From assembly GCA_019914945.1 (NCBI GenBank), contig CM034106.1, forward strand, positions 9,796,001 to 9,860,000: DNA of 64,000 nucleotides, read 5' to 3'. How positions within the stretch are numbered: the first letter of the stretch is position 1; each line of letters begins with the position of its first letter. Positions 25,163 to 38,546 of the stretch are shown one piece after another. The translations under genes were made by a program, and so were the position numbers. The stretch comes from Typha latifolia (lineage: Eukaryota; Streptophyta; Magnoliopsida; Poales; Typhaceae). The notes under the pieces were generated by a model. The model saw only the letters and a list, made by a program, of their open reading frames with translations. It ran no database searches and was not told the DNA's origin.

Positions 25163-26323
25163 ATGGAAGGGCCGAGAGAGAGCAGCGGGAGCTCGGCAAT
25201 GGAGGTTGACGCCGGAGATAGAAGAAGACTGAAAGGTAAAGGATTGAGTACCCTTCTTCCGTTGAAGAAGATTAGGACTCCCGATCGTCTTCACCACTTC
25301 CCCTATTCCTCCTCTTATTCCTCACCACCTTCGCCTTTCTCCTTCACCAAGAAGCCCTTTTTAGACGCTCCTCTGCTTCCCTTTTTGCAATCAAACGCCC
25401 AAATGATTTCTTTTTCTCACCATAATGATCAAGCCCAGCTAATCGGAGATAGCTACTGTCCCTTTCCGGTTTTCAGCGAAGGCGCAGCTCCGCAGCTCCG
25501 GTACTGGAGCGAGGCCCTCAACCTGAGCCCCCGCGGCCCCATGGGTCGCGTGGACGGGCGGCAATGGCGGAGATCTCTGTTCCATATCCCGACGCCGGCG
25601 GCGGCGTCGTCGTCGTCGTCGTCGTCGTCGTCATGCTACTCGCCGGGACCCACTAAGTTGTACCGAGGGGTGAGGCAGCGGCACTGGGGGAAGTGGGTGG
25701 CGGAGATCCGCTTGCCGCGTAACCGCACCCGCCGGTGGCTCGGCACCTTCGACACCGCGGAGGACGCCGCGCTCGCCTACGACCGCGAGGCGTTCAACCT
25801 GCGCGGCGAGAACGCGAGGCTCAACTTCCCGCACCTCTTCATCGGCAAAGGCAGCAGCGACGGCGGCTCTTGCTCCTCTGAGGCAAAAGATCAAACTCCT
25901 CATCTGCACCAGCACCAGCCTCAGCCTCGGGACAGCGAAGTTAACCCAATTCAATCACTTTCTCAGCTCGCCCCGACTGTTCCTGACAAGGTTGAATTGA
26001 TCCGCGGCGAGGGGAAGTCGGGGACTTATGTTTCTTCGCCGCTCGGCGCGGCCGCGGAGATGCCTGAATCCTCTGAATTGGTGTGGGGGGAGGCGGAGGA
26101 GGCATGGTTGTGCAATTGGGGACCGGTAAACTCAGTCTGGGACGACGTCGTCGTCGACGGAGCGAATAGTTTACTAACACCGTCGTGCCTCACGACGGAC
26201 ACCGAGTCGCCAAAAATGGAGCTATCCAATTCCACAACAACACCACCAACATCAACAAATATTGCAATCAGTTCTTCTGCTAGCTCTTCTCACTATCCTT
26301 CCATGTTCATATGGAAGGAATAA
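25163..26323 (+). CDS. AP2/ERF transcription factor, DREB A-6 (RAP2.4-like) type
   Basis: A nuclear transcription factor with one AP2 DNA-binding domain, encoded by a single uninterrupted exon of 386 codons. The frame stays open upstream, but the first ATG is at 25163. The AP2 domain spans about residues 166-223: [20 protein letters not shown], then [20 protein letters not shown] and ARLNFP. The WVAEIR block and the preceding PTKLYRG resemble the RAP2.4/A-6 group, whose known members act in light, drought, wound or dedifferentiation responses. A polyserine run comes just before the domain. Tryptophan- and acidic-rich stretches near the C-terminus ([15 protein letters not shown]) are a plausible activation region. 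The subgroup call is from memory of motifs and is less certain than the family. Confidence 0.93.
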   Translation: MEGPRESSGSSAMEVDAGDRRRLKGKGLSTLLPLKKIRTPDRLHHFPYSSSYSSPPSPFSFTKKPFLDAPLLPFLQSNAQMISFSHHNDQAQLIGDSYCPFPVFSEGAAPQLRYWSEALNLSPRGPMGRVDGRQWRRSLFHIPTPAAASSSSSSSSSCYSPGPTKLYRGVRQRHWGKWVAEIRLPRNRTRRWLGTFDTAEDAALAYDREAFNLRGENARLNFPHLFIGKGSSDGGSCSSEAKDQTPHLHQHQPQPRDSEVNPIQSLSQLAPTVPDKVELIRGEGKSGTYVSSPLGAAAEMPESSELVWGEAEEAWLCNWGPVNSVWDDVVVDGANSLLTPSCLTTDTESPKMELSNSTTTPPTSTNIAISSSASSSHYPSMFIWKE

Positions 26324-27951
26324 TCATAACAAATCCATACAAATTACTACTAGTCTCACATTTTCTTGCATCCCTTCACATATCACCACACACACACACA
26401 CGCACATAGAATATTTCACTGGCTGCAAGTTTTTACAGACAGCCAGTGATGGTAGATAGACTCATCATCTTCATGTCAGAAAACTTTAAAACTGCAGCAT
26501 CTCTTAGTTCTTCTTGGTGAAACCCTGTTTGGCTGCATAATATTTTCTTGGGGCCAAATCTGGATCACACCCATGACCCATGACCCATCTCCTCATTTCT
26601 CAAGCTGATCTCACCCTATGAAAGCTATTAGTAATCTTGTGTTTGGTTCACTGGAGGTAGGATGGAAGGAGGAGACAGTTTTTTGCTCTCCTCCTCTCCT
26701 GCTTGTTTACTGTTTGGTTTCCCTTCCTTTTCTCATGCATGCTAATGTATAATTATGTAGTGATTAAAATGCTTCTTAGACTATGTAAAGATGTAAGCAT
26801 ATATTTTTATTTCACATCTGCAGTCCAGAGAGAAATATGATGTGATTCCTTTTTTCTTTTTCTTCCTTTGTTTCTTTCAGACAACTAAGAAGGACACAAC
26901 GCTGAGTTAGTTAGGTTTATTAGCCTTATCTAACCTACTATATGTTAGGTAGCACAATAGAAAATTATATGTTTATTCATTTGCAATTAGGAGATTGTTT
27001 CTATCATGGCTATTAATGCTATGATTGCTGCAGTACATTAGGTTAGATGAATCCTAGTTGTAGCTCATTGAAGCCTAAATTTGTTGCTCGAAAGAAACTG
27101 TCCACCTTTTCTTTTTCTTGGAAGAATTCAGCATTCATGATCAAACAAAGGAAGGGAATAAAGAGAGCAAAGAAAAGTTTCAAAATTTTGATGTCTAGTA
27201 CGATAGAAATTTAAAGCGTCTCCCTAAACATCCCACCACTAACCCTATCGTGATGTTTTAAACTATATGTAACTCTTTCACAAATTAACAGACGCCCGCT
27301 CAAAACATATCTAAATCGAACGGTGGACTGAATTCTATTTTTTTTAAGGAATAAAAATGTCTTTCTCCTCTTATATAAATATTTTTTTTCTTCAAATAAT
27401 ACTCTATTTTTTTTTCTTACTTTCTAAATTGTGCCGACTATATGGTAAGTATTGTTAAGTCTGAGTTTTTATGAAGTTTAGTAGTTAAATCTCATATAAA
27501 AAGAAGACAAATACGGGTTAAGAAAATCTAATCAAAACTTTATCTATTTTGTCTAATAAACACAACGAGGTATTTTGATCATTTATGCACACTATATTAA
27601 CTTTGACAGAAAAATTAAAAGTTTCACTTTAGTCGTGAGTAACGAGACTGGTTTAAGACTTTTTGAAATACAGGAATTTAAAATACTTTGGATATAAGTA
27701 CAAGAGATAAAATATATTTAAAACTACTTTTTATGTATATAAAAAGTAGTGTTTTTAAAGACGTTCTAAGCGGGGCAGCATATTGACCGCCCCGCCATCC
27801 AGTCTGCCGTTGGGAGAAGGCAGCTTGCCGCATTGGCGAGCCACCTAGGAGGTCTAGGCAGTTCATTGCAATCGAGTGAGCCACCTGGGCACAATTGCGG
27901 GCTGGGTGGTTTGGCCAGCTTTTTAAGTGCTATCGGTTTGGAAACGTGTCA

Positions 27952-27976
27952 GATTCGATTCATTATGAATCGAATC
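27952..27976. repeat. Perfect 12-bp palindrome with 1-base centre
   Basis: gattcgattcat and atgaatcgaatc flank a single T. The flanking bases (gtca and ctgac) extend the symmetry imperfectly. It lies just right of the GC-rich island at 27765-27900. Confidence 0.8.
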
Positions 27977-29300
27977 CAACTGACTAACCGATAACCATCA
28001 TATACATAAAGAGAAAAATAAGTAAAACTCTCTCTCTCTCACTTTAACCATTATCCTTAGTTAAAGTGACACACGAAAAGAAAATTTGGAAGTTATATCT
28101 CTTGCTAAACTGTTGAGTTTTGAAATCAAAAGCCCATAGAAGCCCATGTGATCCATATACAATAGCTAAATAGCTGCCTTCCCTTCTATAATCCATAACC
28201 TTTAACAAACCCAAAACCTTTCTTTTTCTTTGATGAAATAAAAACTATGTCACCAAAGAAAAAATAAAATTGGAAATTGGGAAACAAAATTGGTCCACAC
28301 GGCTCACACTTGGGCCCAAAGCCATTATATCAAATCTGCTAGCATCTCACCAAACTCATCATTAGCCAACTTCTCGGAAGTCCATCAGGGGCAAAAGAGC
28401 AACTACCTTAAAAAGAGATGAATAAATGGTCAATAGAGATCTATGCCTAGATCATAGACCATTCCAATTGGTGTTGAGGGGTCACATCAAATTCTTCTTT
28501 GGAGACTAGATCAATCATTTGGTCTCATCCAAGTGTACTCGAATTCCCTTTCTTTCACACTTCATTTTGTGTGAGATTTCTCATAACAATGAGCTACTTT
28601 ATTTCTTTGTTCCTTTTATATATATATATATATATATATAAATCTCTTCAATCTCAAGTTCCCATCAATTTGGGATAAATTATGTTTAATTTTCTAATGA
28701 TTTGATGGCGTTTGGTTCGTGAATTAACTCTTAAATTTAATTTTAATTATTGCACATCCGCTAATAATAGAAAAAAATATGTATAACTTAGAGTTATATT
28801 AAAAAAAAATTTAAAGAAAATTTGACTGATTTTATAATTCAATTAGTTTTATTGAACATCAGGAGCAATTTAGAAATAAAAGAATGAGGAGGACTTCCCA
28901 AATCTCTTTTCCCCGTGTGATAAATGGGGAAGTGGTTATAGAGTCCCTTTCGTTCAATTAGAAGGGACAGAGGCAAATATCCCCAGAACACACCCACCTA
29001 AGAACAATACCACAAATTATTATTATTAAGTTCAACAAGATTTGAATTAAGATGTGATCCCAAAAGACTATCTGTTATTAAAAGTCAAATGCTTGATTGA
29101 TGACTAGTTGCCTACCAATTGAATTATTACAGTTCCATATCTATTATATTATCTAACCCTCCATAAATCCAAGACTACCAGAGTCTTTCAAAATTAGTGA
29201 CTTGCTCAACTAAACTAAACTACACCTCACTTTTTAATATATTTGTCTAAGAATACTCTGATGTGGTTAATTATATCAACAGAGACATAAAAATTAAAAC

Positions 29301-29332
29301 AAAGAAGAAGAAGAAGAAGAAGAAGAAGAAAA
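29301..29332. repeat. (AAG)n microsatellite
   Basis: About ten AAG units in the gene-poor region between the AP2/ERF and WD40 genes. Confidence 0.95.
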
Positions 29333-31078
29333 GAATAGGAACATAAAGAATCAAAATTAATTTGCATGATAAGAGACAGTGGAAAAGAGGCCCCTTCCCC
29401 TCTCCCCCAACCCCCCCAACACTGTCTCAGATTCCCCCCTCTGTCTGCAGTTGCACAGTTTGTGTGTAATCCCTCCATATGCAGCAGCCCAGCCTTTTTA
29501 TCATCTCCATTTTTCCCCCAAGCCCCCAACCTTTTTGTTTCTTGTACTAAAAACACACCACTCACTCTTTCACATATATCTCCTCACCAGTAGAAGAACC
29601 TTCTCTTCTCCTCCATCTTCAACAACCCCCCACTTGCCTTATTACCTACCATCCTGTGGGAAATCTCCATGCAATGAGAATATCCATCAGTGTACCTTCT
29701 AAAAGTAGCCAGATTTTGTTACTTTTCTTTACAATTAGTTCATAATTTTAGTTTAGTTTTTATTTTTCATACCAGCATAAGAGAATTTGTACCAGTATAA
29801 ATTGAACTATGAGAAAAAAAAAAAAAAAGGAAAAAGAATGAAGAACAATCAGTATGTTTTACTTTTACAGTGATAGATTTGATGGAAATGAGGTGGTGTG
29901 AGATCATAACACTGGTCCCCAATCTCAATTGGGGTTTGAGCAAACATCCCATGCTGCTGAGGTACAGAGGCTCACAAGCTTCTTGGGCATGCCAATTTAT
30001 TGGCAGGACCATTTTGTGGTTAAAGCTCTTCCCAGATCTATTTCTCAAACAACCCATAACTTTACAAACACACACACACACATATATATATATAAACATT
30101 TTAATACTGCAAATGGCCTTCTTTCAGAACTTTGGTATGAGAGAAGCTAAAGTCTTTTTATATTAGTTAAGGTTGTCCATCAAAATTTTCCTAGGTTTCC
30201 TCCTATTTTTCCTACACCTCTCTCTCTCTTCTCTAACCCCCCTTGGACTATAATAACTATGCAAGTTGTATAAATTTCCATGCCAAGTTGCCCACCTTCA
30301 ATCTGAGGTGGCCCCCCCACGTTGGAAATTGATAACATGATTGGCTTCTTCTTGGTGGGTCCCAAATTAGAACTAAAAAGTTTGGGTCCCTTCTAAGTAG
30401 AATCTGCTGAGGTGCTAAAAAAATTATTATATTAATTAATCACCGGGGATTATAATTAAGAAGCTCTGTTAATATTGGAAGCCAAAATTATACAAATTAA
30501 GCTGGAAAAACATCCATCCAAGTACACATCTATTAATATGCTGAGATGGGATTGGATGGAAATATGTATGACTGCCATTAACAGTAAATTACTGTTGTCT
30601 TGGTACTAGGTAAATCCGCTGGCGATAATTGACATGTAGCACCTTACATTTAAGCAAATTTATAGTTTAAAACCCTGATTTTTTTAAAAAAAAAATACTC
30701 GTAGAATGTTTCTCTCATTTTGTAGAAACTGTTGGGGCAATCTGTAAATATTGAAAACATAAATTATATTTTACTTTTTATACAACTCCTGATTCAATTT
30801 TTTTTTTCAGAGACTATATAGTTATTTTTTTTTATTAATTTAAGATGATATATATATATATATATTTTTTTTTCTTAGTTTATGAGTGTGTGTATGGATA
30901 ATTAAAAATATTTACGAAATGTATGTCAAAAATTAATGATAGTTTTGGAGGATTTAATTTTTTTTCACTTATCCATTTTCAATTTTCATTAAATTGCAAC
31001 TCTAAGCATTGTACAAAAATTACTTAAATAATAATTATTTTTAATAGCGATATAAAAAAAAGAATTTTTAATAGTAAG

Positions 31079-31225
31079 GTAGGTGTTTAATTGAGCCGAG
31101 AGCTCTTATAAGCTTGATTTAAAATTAACTTTGAGTTTGATTTAAAACTGTTCAAATTATTTTTGTTAGATTGTAGATTCAATCCTATTCAAGTCTAAGT
31201 TGAGCCTCAATAATATATATTTATA
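31079..31225. repeat. Possible second hAT-like fragment
   Basis: The sequence starts taggtgtttaattgagccga and contains aagcttgattt, gagtttgattt and caagtctaagttgagcc. The composition and word order resemble the intronic element near 19750-20080. There are no matching termini, so this is a weak call. Confidence 0.25.
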
Positions 31226-31592
31226 TATATATATATGCAAATAATTCCAACTGTAAATATTTAAAAATTATTATAATATAAAAATAGTATAAATAATTAA
31301 ATGTCAGTGGAATAATGCTCAAATGGTTAAAATAACTCATGGTGTATAAGTGTATCTGTGCTCAATTAGTTTAACTAGGACACAATTAAATTTCCACTTC
31401 TCTAAAAGAGAAAAATAAAAATAAATATATATTTGAATTAATATTTCCTTCTACTACAATCACAAAGCGTTTAAAAAATACAACTCTAGAAATTCCTCAT
31501 AATCAACCAATAATATTTTTTAAGATAAAAAAAACAAAGAAAATCACAATTAGTCCTTTTATATATTAGATAGATAGAAAAAGAAAAGAAAA

Positions 31593-31786
31593 TTTTCTGT
31601 TTTAGTCCAACCTTTCCATCTAATTATTAATTTAGGCTTGGCAGTAGAGGCGACCTTAGTGGGCTGTGGGGGGTGAGAGGAAAAGCGCAAAGTTGCGCGG
31701 TCCACGGTACCCGTTTTCCGAGCGAGCGGTACGATCACCGCCCTGTAGATAAAAGACCACACTTTGTACACCGTAGGGCGCTCAGT
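31593..31786 (+). repeat. Dispersed repeat, copy 2 of 2 (unknown family)
   Basis: Direct-orientation match to 16436-16628. Shared blocks include ttagtgggctgtgggg, cacggtacccgtt, gagcggtacgatcaccgccc and tttgtacaccgtag. Compared with copy 1 it has a short insertion (ggcttggcag) and a shorter G tract. It ends close to a CT microsatellite at 31790. Confidence 0.8.
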
Positions 31787-32969
31787 GCCTCTCTCTCTCT
31801 CTCTTGCGGCATTGCTTAGCAAACAGGGGCTTCATAAGGCTGCAATGCTTCTGGGACCAACCAAACGCGATGCCTCCTCCTCGTATAACAACTTCTCACT
31901 GTTAATTAAATAGCTTAATCTAAGAGAGACAGCTTATGTAACTTGTAGAACAAGCCACTGCCTATGTTTCTTCTAGGGGTACTGGGATCAGTTAACTTTG
32001 TTTTGTTTTTTTTTTTTTTTTTTCTTTTCCCTTCCTTTAAAAAAAATTTTAAAAAAAAATTATTGGATTTTATTTTGTGCTTTTCCAGCTTAAACTAAAT
32101 TTAAACATCCACGGTTTCTTCTAATAATAGTATAGTAGTAAGGATAAATGTGAACATTTATAACTCCTCTATTTTTCTTTTTTCAAAAATTGAAAAATAA
32201 AAAATAAATGAAGATTATTGATGTATTGTTGCTGTTGTTGTTGTTACCAGATGGTGCTTGTAACTCTAGTATTGTAATTTATGGACATTGATATAAAGCA
32301 CGTGCTTTTGTTTCACCTTTTTCAGCTTTTCCTTATTCCTGTACGACATTCATTAGTAGGATGTAGGCTTTTGCCTAATTTCTCTTTTGGCTTTTTAATC
32401 AAAGGTGATACATCTAATAGCTGGAATGCAAACTGTAAGATAAATAATTATTATATAGACACAGAAATATTTGGCAGATTAAACCTCTATTAGTCAAGAA
32501 TAGCATTCGGAACCTACTAATAATAAACTATTATAAAATTAGGCAGATTATAAGCCAATACCAAACGCGAGGCGTGCGATACATTCCTGATACCCCCCTC
32601 CCCTTCCCTCCCCATTGACCTGTAACAAATATAGTTTTATTTAATTAGGCGATAAAATTATATAAATGGGTCAGATAGTGAATAGTTTTTGGGATAATAA
32701 GAGAAAAAGGGGAGGGTGTAATTATAAAAAATGTCCTAATTAGTAGTATATAGCGGTGTTACGGCGTCCTGTGTGACGTAAAAAAAATGGCGTCAAGGGG
32801 GGTTATTACGGTCTAAGAACGGGGGGAAGGTTTCCCAACGGAAGACGAGGCAACTGGTGGGGGCGCGAGTCAGGGGTAATTCAGTAATTTAGGACAGAGA
32901 AGAGAGAAACAAGAAAGAAAACGATGAGAGCCCCCCCCACCCCCCTCACACCCGATCCCCTCGATATAG

Positions 32970-35900
32970 ATGATGGGTAGATCTACCTCAACTACTACCC
33001 CAAAACGACTACTACCGCCTCGGGTTTCGTTCCCCGATAACTCCCCGGTCTCCTATTGCTCGCGGCGTTGGGATTGGGATGTTGGTGGAGAGATGACCAA
33101 CTCGGAGGAGGAAGAAGACGAGGAGGAGGAGTTTTATGAGTCCTTGGATCGGATCCTGTCGTCGTCCTGCTCGTCCACCTCGGCTTCGGATGATGAGTCC
33201 GGCGATCACCACCGCCGACGGCAGAGCCAGCATCTCCCGCTCTTCCCGCCTGCCTCTGCCGCCTCCCTCGACGTCTGGATAGCCGAGCCGGCTCCCGTAG
33301 AGGAGCGGCGGCGGCGCCTCCTCGAGCAGATGGGGCTGGCCGGGGACCCCGCCCTAGCTCGAGTCGGATCGCCGAAACCCCTCCCCGGCGGCGGAGGAGA
33401 TCACTGGGTGATGACGGTTAGGGATGGGGAGATGGGGAGATCCGTCTCCTGCGACGGTCTCCGCCCCTCGTCGGCGTCCTCCTCCTCCTCCTCCTCCTCC
33501 GCCGCCGCCTCCGTCGTCCGGTCTAGATCCGATAGCGCCGTGGATCCGAACCCTGTACATAGACCTATACTACAGCCTATCTCCTCCAAGCCGCCCCTTG
33601 TAGGAAGACCTAAATCGGACGGGAATCTTGATGTCTCTGAGGAAGACGGGGAGGACGACCCGAGATTCTTGATCAAGGACTTGGACAACGGGAAGGAGTT
33701 CGTAGTGAAGGAATTGCGTGAGGATGGGATGTGGAACAAGCTCCGGGAGGTAGGAACCGGTCGGCAACTCTCCATGGAAGAGTTCGAGATGTGCGTTGGG
33801 CGGTCTCCGATCGTGCAAGAACTCATGAGGCGACAAAACGTGGAGAATTCCGCTAGTGTCGGCGGCGGCAGCTCTTGCGAGGGACACGACGTATCGGCGA
33901 AATCATCAAAGAAGAAGGGAAGCTGGTTCAGGAGCATCAAGAACATCGCGGGCCACCGCGAGCGGCGGAGCAGTGACGAGAGGGACACGTCCTCAGAGAA
34001 GGGAGGAAGGCGGTCAAGCTCCGCCACGGATGACAGCCAGGAAGCAACCAACTCTCTCCACATTGGTCCAGAAATGGTTAAAGTCCGGCAGTACGGGAAG
34101 TCACATAAGGAGCTCTCTGGATTGTATATGAGCCAGGAGATACAAGCTCATAGTGGATCTATTTGGAGCATCAAATTTAGCTTGGATGGTCGTTTTTTGG
34201 CTAGTGCTGGACAGGACTGTGTGATTCATGTGTGGGAGGTGTCAGAGTTGGAGAGGAAAGGGGAAATTTTGGCGGAACGACCAGTGGAGGAGAATGGTAA
34301 TTGTAATCCTTTTGTTGCGGCTGTTATTAATTGTTCACCGGAGCCGACTTTTGGGTTGTCTTCTGTTGAGGGGAGCCACTTAGAAAAGAAGAGGAGGGCG
34401 AAGGTGCACGGAAGTAGGAAGTCTGTGAGCTTGGATCATTTGATGGTGCCTGAGCATGTATTTGCTCTCTCGGAGAAGCCTGTCTGCAGTTTCAGAGGAC
34501 ACCTAGATGATGTCCTTGATCTCTCTTGGTCGAAATCCCAGGTACTTTCCTGATCTCTTTGGCGACAATTGTATTAACTCGACATTGCTAGTTCCAAGAC
34601 AGTACATATGAATGTGGTTTTTAGCAATATATTGAGGACTGATCTAAGGACTGAAGGGAACATTACTACGAACAGTGCTAAAGAATTTCAACATCTATCC
34701 TCTTCATGTGCTGAGAGATGAAAAATTCAGAGGAAGCAACATGTTTAGTCTAACAACTGATTTTGCAGAACTTGATTTAAGCTTCTAGTAAATTTATAAT
34801 TTGGTTTGAGTGATCAATCAGAGACTCAATAGCTTTCTGAGGAAGATAGTCCTTGATATTAGGAACATATCTCATTTCACGACATTTGCAACACAATAAA
34901 GTAAACTGGGGAGACTCTAATATACTGAAATATCTACTTGTATTATAATCAGTTTCTCCAAGGTAGTAGTTGAAGTTTAAAAGGTTAATTTGAAGTGGGT
35001 GCATAAAGTTCTCACTTGTACATATTGAGGAGAAGTTTTCACTAGTTCAAATCCTTTTCCAAGAATTAAAACCTTTTAAGACCCTAAATAGTGAGTAAAT
35101 AATCCTATATCCCAAAAGATTCCTAATTTTAATTTGGATGGCGGCTATTGGGTATTGGCTCATATTTGAAAAATCAGTATGTGGCTTTTCAAGCACAGCA
35201 AGATTGCAGAATGAAGAATTAAGGATCAGTATTGTGACTTTTCTATTACATGAAGGTGAAGGATAATCGGATGCAACAATTATGGAATGATCCCTCCATA
35301 GCCTACCACATCTGTGGCCATCAGCTTTGAAGTTCCACAACTTCTTCATGTTGTGGACATGATGTTGCTTTTTTGTGTTTGGTTGACAGTTTATCTGCTA
35401 TCTAGTTCAATCAGTACTTTTTGAGGAGAGATTTCAATCTGTTTATGAGCATTCATCAATTTGGAGTTTATCTTGTGAACACTAGCTTTGAATATTGGTG
35501 AGTTGCACACAGGGGCAATATCTTGATATCTGTAAGACATATTAGTTGGATGAGGTTTTGTGCCAAGAGCCAAGATGTTAGGTCAATCTGTATGTTGCAC
35601 ATGTCACACTTTTTTACTTCCAACATGTTTAACTTTTCAGATAACATTAGAAAGGAGTACTGTGTAGTCGTCATATTATTTGCTGCAAAGAGTTTGCAGG
35701 AGAGAGTAGTGCTGTTCCTAACAGTTAAAATGATCCTATTGCAGTTATTTTGTACTATTTGTCATTCTTCCCTTCTTTACTTAATCAATATATCTATTTT
35801 AGATAATTGTATGTTTAATCTATAGAACTGAGAAGCCCATCAGTTGGTTTAGGTCAATCTTTCAGAGATCCTAGCTGGCTTTTTTCTTTGAATTGCTTAC

Positions 35901-36793
35901 AAATTTGATTTGATAATTTTAGATAGTAATAGTATGCAGACTTTGGTTATTATGATCGACTGTTATCTTTCATTGTCATTAAACAGCAGCCACCTAGTGT
36001 CTTAATACATATCTTGTAACCTTTGTTTTCTATGTCTTGTAACTGAGAAATTTTACTCTTTTATCTTTTACAAATCTTGAATGTTTATGAAGGGGCTACC
36101 ATGTTTGGGATAACAGGAATTTGACATATTTTCTCATGTAAATACTGGTGCCTAAAATTTGTGAATAATCAAATCCATCTGCATTGCAGTACCTGCTTTC
36201 ATCGTCAATGGATAAAACAGTTCGACTATGGCACATGTCGACAAATTCCTGTTTGAAGATGTTCTCACACAGTGACTATGGTATGTTATACAGTGCTTTA
36301 TCAGTCCCTGTTGCTTAGATTTTCCTCCCCCCACCAACCCGCACTCCTTACAGATACACACACATGTGCACATAAACACATAAAACACAAATTTCCACTT
36401 CAGATGATATAACTTTTTAGCTATGTCGGCTACCACCTAATGTCTCTGGATTGCCTTTTGTTTCTTCCTTGATGCAGTGACTTGCATCCAGTTTAATCCG
36501 GTTGATGACAGATACTTCATTAGTGGATCCTTGGATGAAAAAGTCCGTATATGGAGCATTCCCGATCGGCAGATTGTTGATTGGAATGATTTGCATGAAA
36601 TGGTGACTGCAGCTTGCTATGCCCCTGATGGAAAGGTAAGCACAATTTTCTAATTGCATACATTTGTGGGGAGAAATCCTGTACATTTATCTCAACACTT
36701 CTTTCTTCGTCTTATGAAGAGTGCACTAGTAGGTTCGCATAAGGGGAGCTGCCACCTGTATGATACATCTGGTATGGATTGTTGCTAGTCCCT

Positions 36794-36853
<60 letters not shown>

Positions 36854-38546
36854 GTGTATTGGCAACATCATCTGTCTTCATTGAACTGCTTGGCATGTGA
36901 TCTGCTGATGTTTATGCTAAACCATCCAGATAATAAGCTTGTTCAGAAATGCCAAATCGACTTGCAGAACAAGAAAAAGAAGTCCAATCACAAGAAAATC
37001 ACTGGTTTTCAGGTAAGTTACGTTGGTACTCAGTTGTTTCCATTTTTTGATTTCTAAAAGATGTTGAATACTTCTAATATTAGAATATTTTATAACAAAA
37101 ATTTGATGCCAATTTTGCTTCACAGTTTGCTCCAAAGAGTTCCTCAAAGGTGCTAGTAACGTCAGCTGATTCACGAATCCGGATAATTGATAGTGTTGAA
37201 TTGATCCACAAAATTAAAGGTATAAGCTTTGATCTACAAACTTTGTTGAGAAGAAAGTTTTTCACTGATATGTACTATCACTACCTTTTATTTTCCAAAT
37301 CAGCTTTCTTTGACTAAATATCTTTAGGTTTCATGTTGAGAAGAGCAATCATACCCCCTTAGGTATATCCTTGCTCTGTAAATATCAGTTCCCCTTTAGG
37401 TATATCCTTGCTCTGTAAATATCAGTTCCCCTTTAGGTATATTCTTGTCTAGTTTATGGAATTGGTTAACTCCGCGAACAACTCAGGGTATGATACATAA
37501 GACGTTAAATAAAGCCAAACTTTCTGTTTGCTGATGGTCATGATCCTCTTCCATTTATACTATCACAGTTATATATTTTCCGAATCAGCTTCCTTTGGCT
37601 AAATATCTTTAGATTTCATGTTGACTCCATCAAGTTCTACTGTGGAGAAGAGCAGTGACCTTTTCTAGACATTGTTGTTCCCCTCTTTAGTATTTTTTGG
37701 AATTGGGTAACTCAGTCAAACAACCAAGAGTATGGTACATAAGACGTCTGTCAACTGGCTCTGATGTTCTTTCATGATGAATCTGGGCATAGTTCTTGTT
37801 TAACTTTTCCTCGGTTTTCTTCTGTTCTAACGAAAACAAATGACAGCTTTGATCTTGGCTTGTTTATGAAGATATAGTGATAGGAGTATACTGTGGCTCA
37901 ATTTCATAAAGTTAGGAGCATCAGCACTTCAGCATGTCATTTTTATCTTTCAGGGTTTCGCAATACCAGCAGCCAAATTTCTGGCTACTTTACAACGAAT
38001 GGGAAATATGTTATCTGTGCAAGTGAGGATTCTCATGTATATGTGTGGAGATACGATGATGATTCTCGTCCTAGCAGAAGCAGAGCTGTCACGATGTCGC
38101 AGTCTTATGAGCACTTCCACTGCCAGGATGTGACTGTGGCCATTCCTTGGCCATCCAGTGGCACTGGAGGGACACCAAGAAGTCATTCCAGAAGACAAAA
38201 TGTGCAGGATGGAGATTTCAAATACAGTCCACTCGTGCTGACTGAGGCCAATGGACAACAGCATCCGCCTTCACCTTCGTCTTCGCCTACTCACTTGCCC
38301 ATCAATTGCCTACAGCAAAATAGCATCCTGGACATAAACTCGGATAACTTTGCTGAGAGATTTGCAGCAACTTGGCCTGAAGAGCTTGTGGCTGTCAAGA
38401 AACAGAGCCCTCAAAGCAGCTATGATGTTTTTGATGGTAGCGTGCCAGCTGAAAGCAGGTCAGCCTGGGGACTGGTCATTGTTACCGCAGGTCGTGGAGG
38501 TGAAATCAGAACATTTCAAAATTTTGGATTTCCTGTTCGAGTGTGA
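32970..38546 (+). CDS. WD40 repeat protein, WDR44-like
   Basis: Seven exons (32970-34541, 36190-36280, 36478-36635, 36720-36771, 36930-37012, 37126-37219, 37954-38546) join in phase to 880 residues. The N-terminal 380 residues are low complexity, with an acidic run, a Ser run coded by TCC repeats, and basic/Ser segments. The WD40 propeller follows from about residue 385 ([22 protein letters not shown], then [64 protein letters not shown]-like [11 protein letters not shown], and [13 protein letters not shown]). This layout matches plant proteins annotated as WD repeat-containing protein 44-like. WDR44 in animals binds Rab11; the plant role is largely uncharacterised. Start choice: two adjacent ATG codons at 32970 and 32973, and the first is used. 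Confidence 0.92.
36800..36853. repeat. Compound (CT)n(CA)n microsatellite in WD40 gene intron 4
   Basis: About 17 CT units run directly into about 10 CA units, 29 bp after the exon 4 donor. Confidence 0.95.
37280..37745. repeat. Diverged ~280-bp direct duplication in WD40 gene intron 6
   Basis: Landmarks recur in the same order: aaatatctttaggtttcatg (about 37316) and aaatatctttagatttcatg (about 37602); gagaagagcaat and gagaagagcagt; ggaattggttaactc (37459) and ggaattgggtaactc (37700); and gatacataagacgt (37491) and ggtacataagacgt (37734). The 37-bp array sits only in the first unit. Confidence 0.8.
37355..37452. repeat. 37-bp tandem repeat in WD40 gene intron 6
   Basis: aggtatatccttgctctgta recurs with a period of 37 bp at 37361 and 37398, followed by a partial third unit at 37435 (aggtatattcttg). 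The unit also contains aatatcagttccccttt. Confidence 0.9.

Larger units (their letters stand above)
26324..32969. other. 6.6-kb gene-poor region with repeats
   Basis: The first 500-600 bp are probably the 3' UTR of the AP2/ERF gene. The rest is AT-rich with microsatellites at 28617-28641 (TA), 29301-29332 (AAG) and 30851-30865 (TA). It also has a short GC-rich island at 27765-27900, a C-rich transcript-leader-like stretch at 29385-29700 and the second dispersed-repeat copy at 31593. Several open frames of 60-110 codons are low complexity or overlap on opposite strands, and none shows a recognisable family. The 3' end, from about 32800, is the promoter and leader of the WD40 gene. Confidence 0.5.

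Noticed and set aside
29227..29702. Overlapping open frames of about 75-112 codons on both strands
   Set aside because: They arise from a C-rich, repeat-containing stretch. Overlap on both strands and lack of family motifs argue against protein coding.
33401..34063. 220-codon open frame on the minus strand
   Set aside because: It lies wholly within the GC-rich first exon of the WD40 gene on the other strand. The composition is the mirror of that exon's low-complexity coding sequence and it has no family motif.
36800..36853. Regularly spaced repeat considered as a CRISPR-like array
   Set aside because: It is a plain CT/CA microsatellite with no spacers, in an intron of a plant gene.
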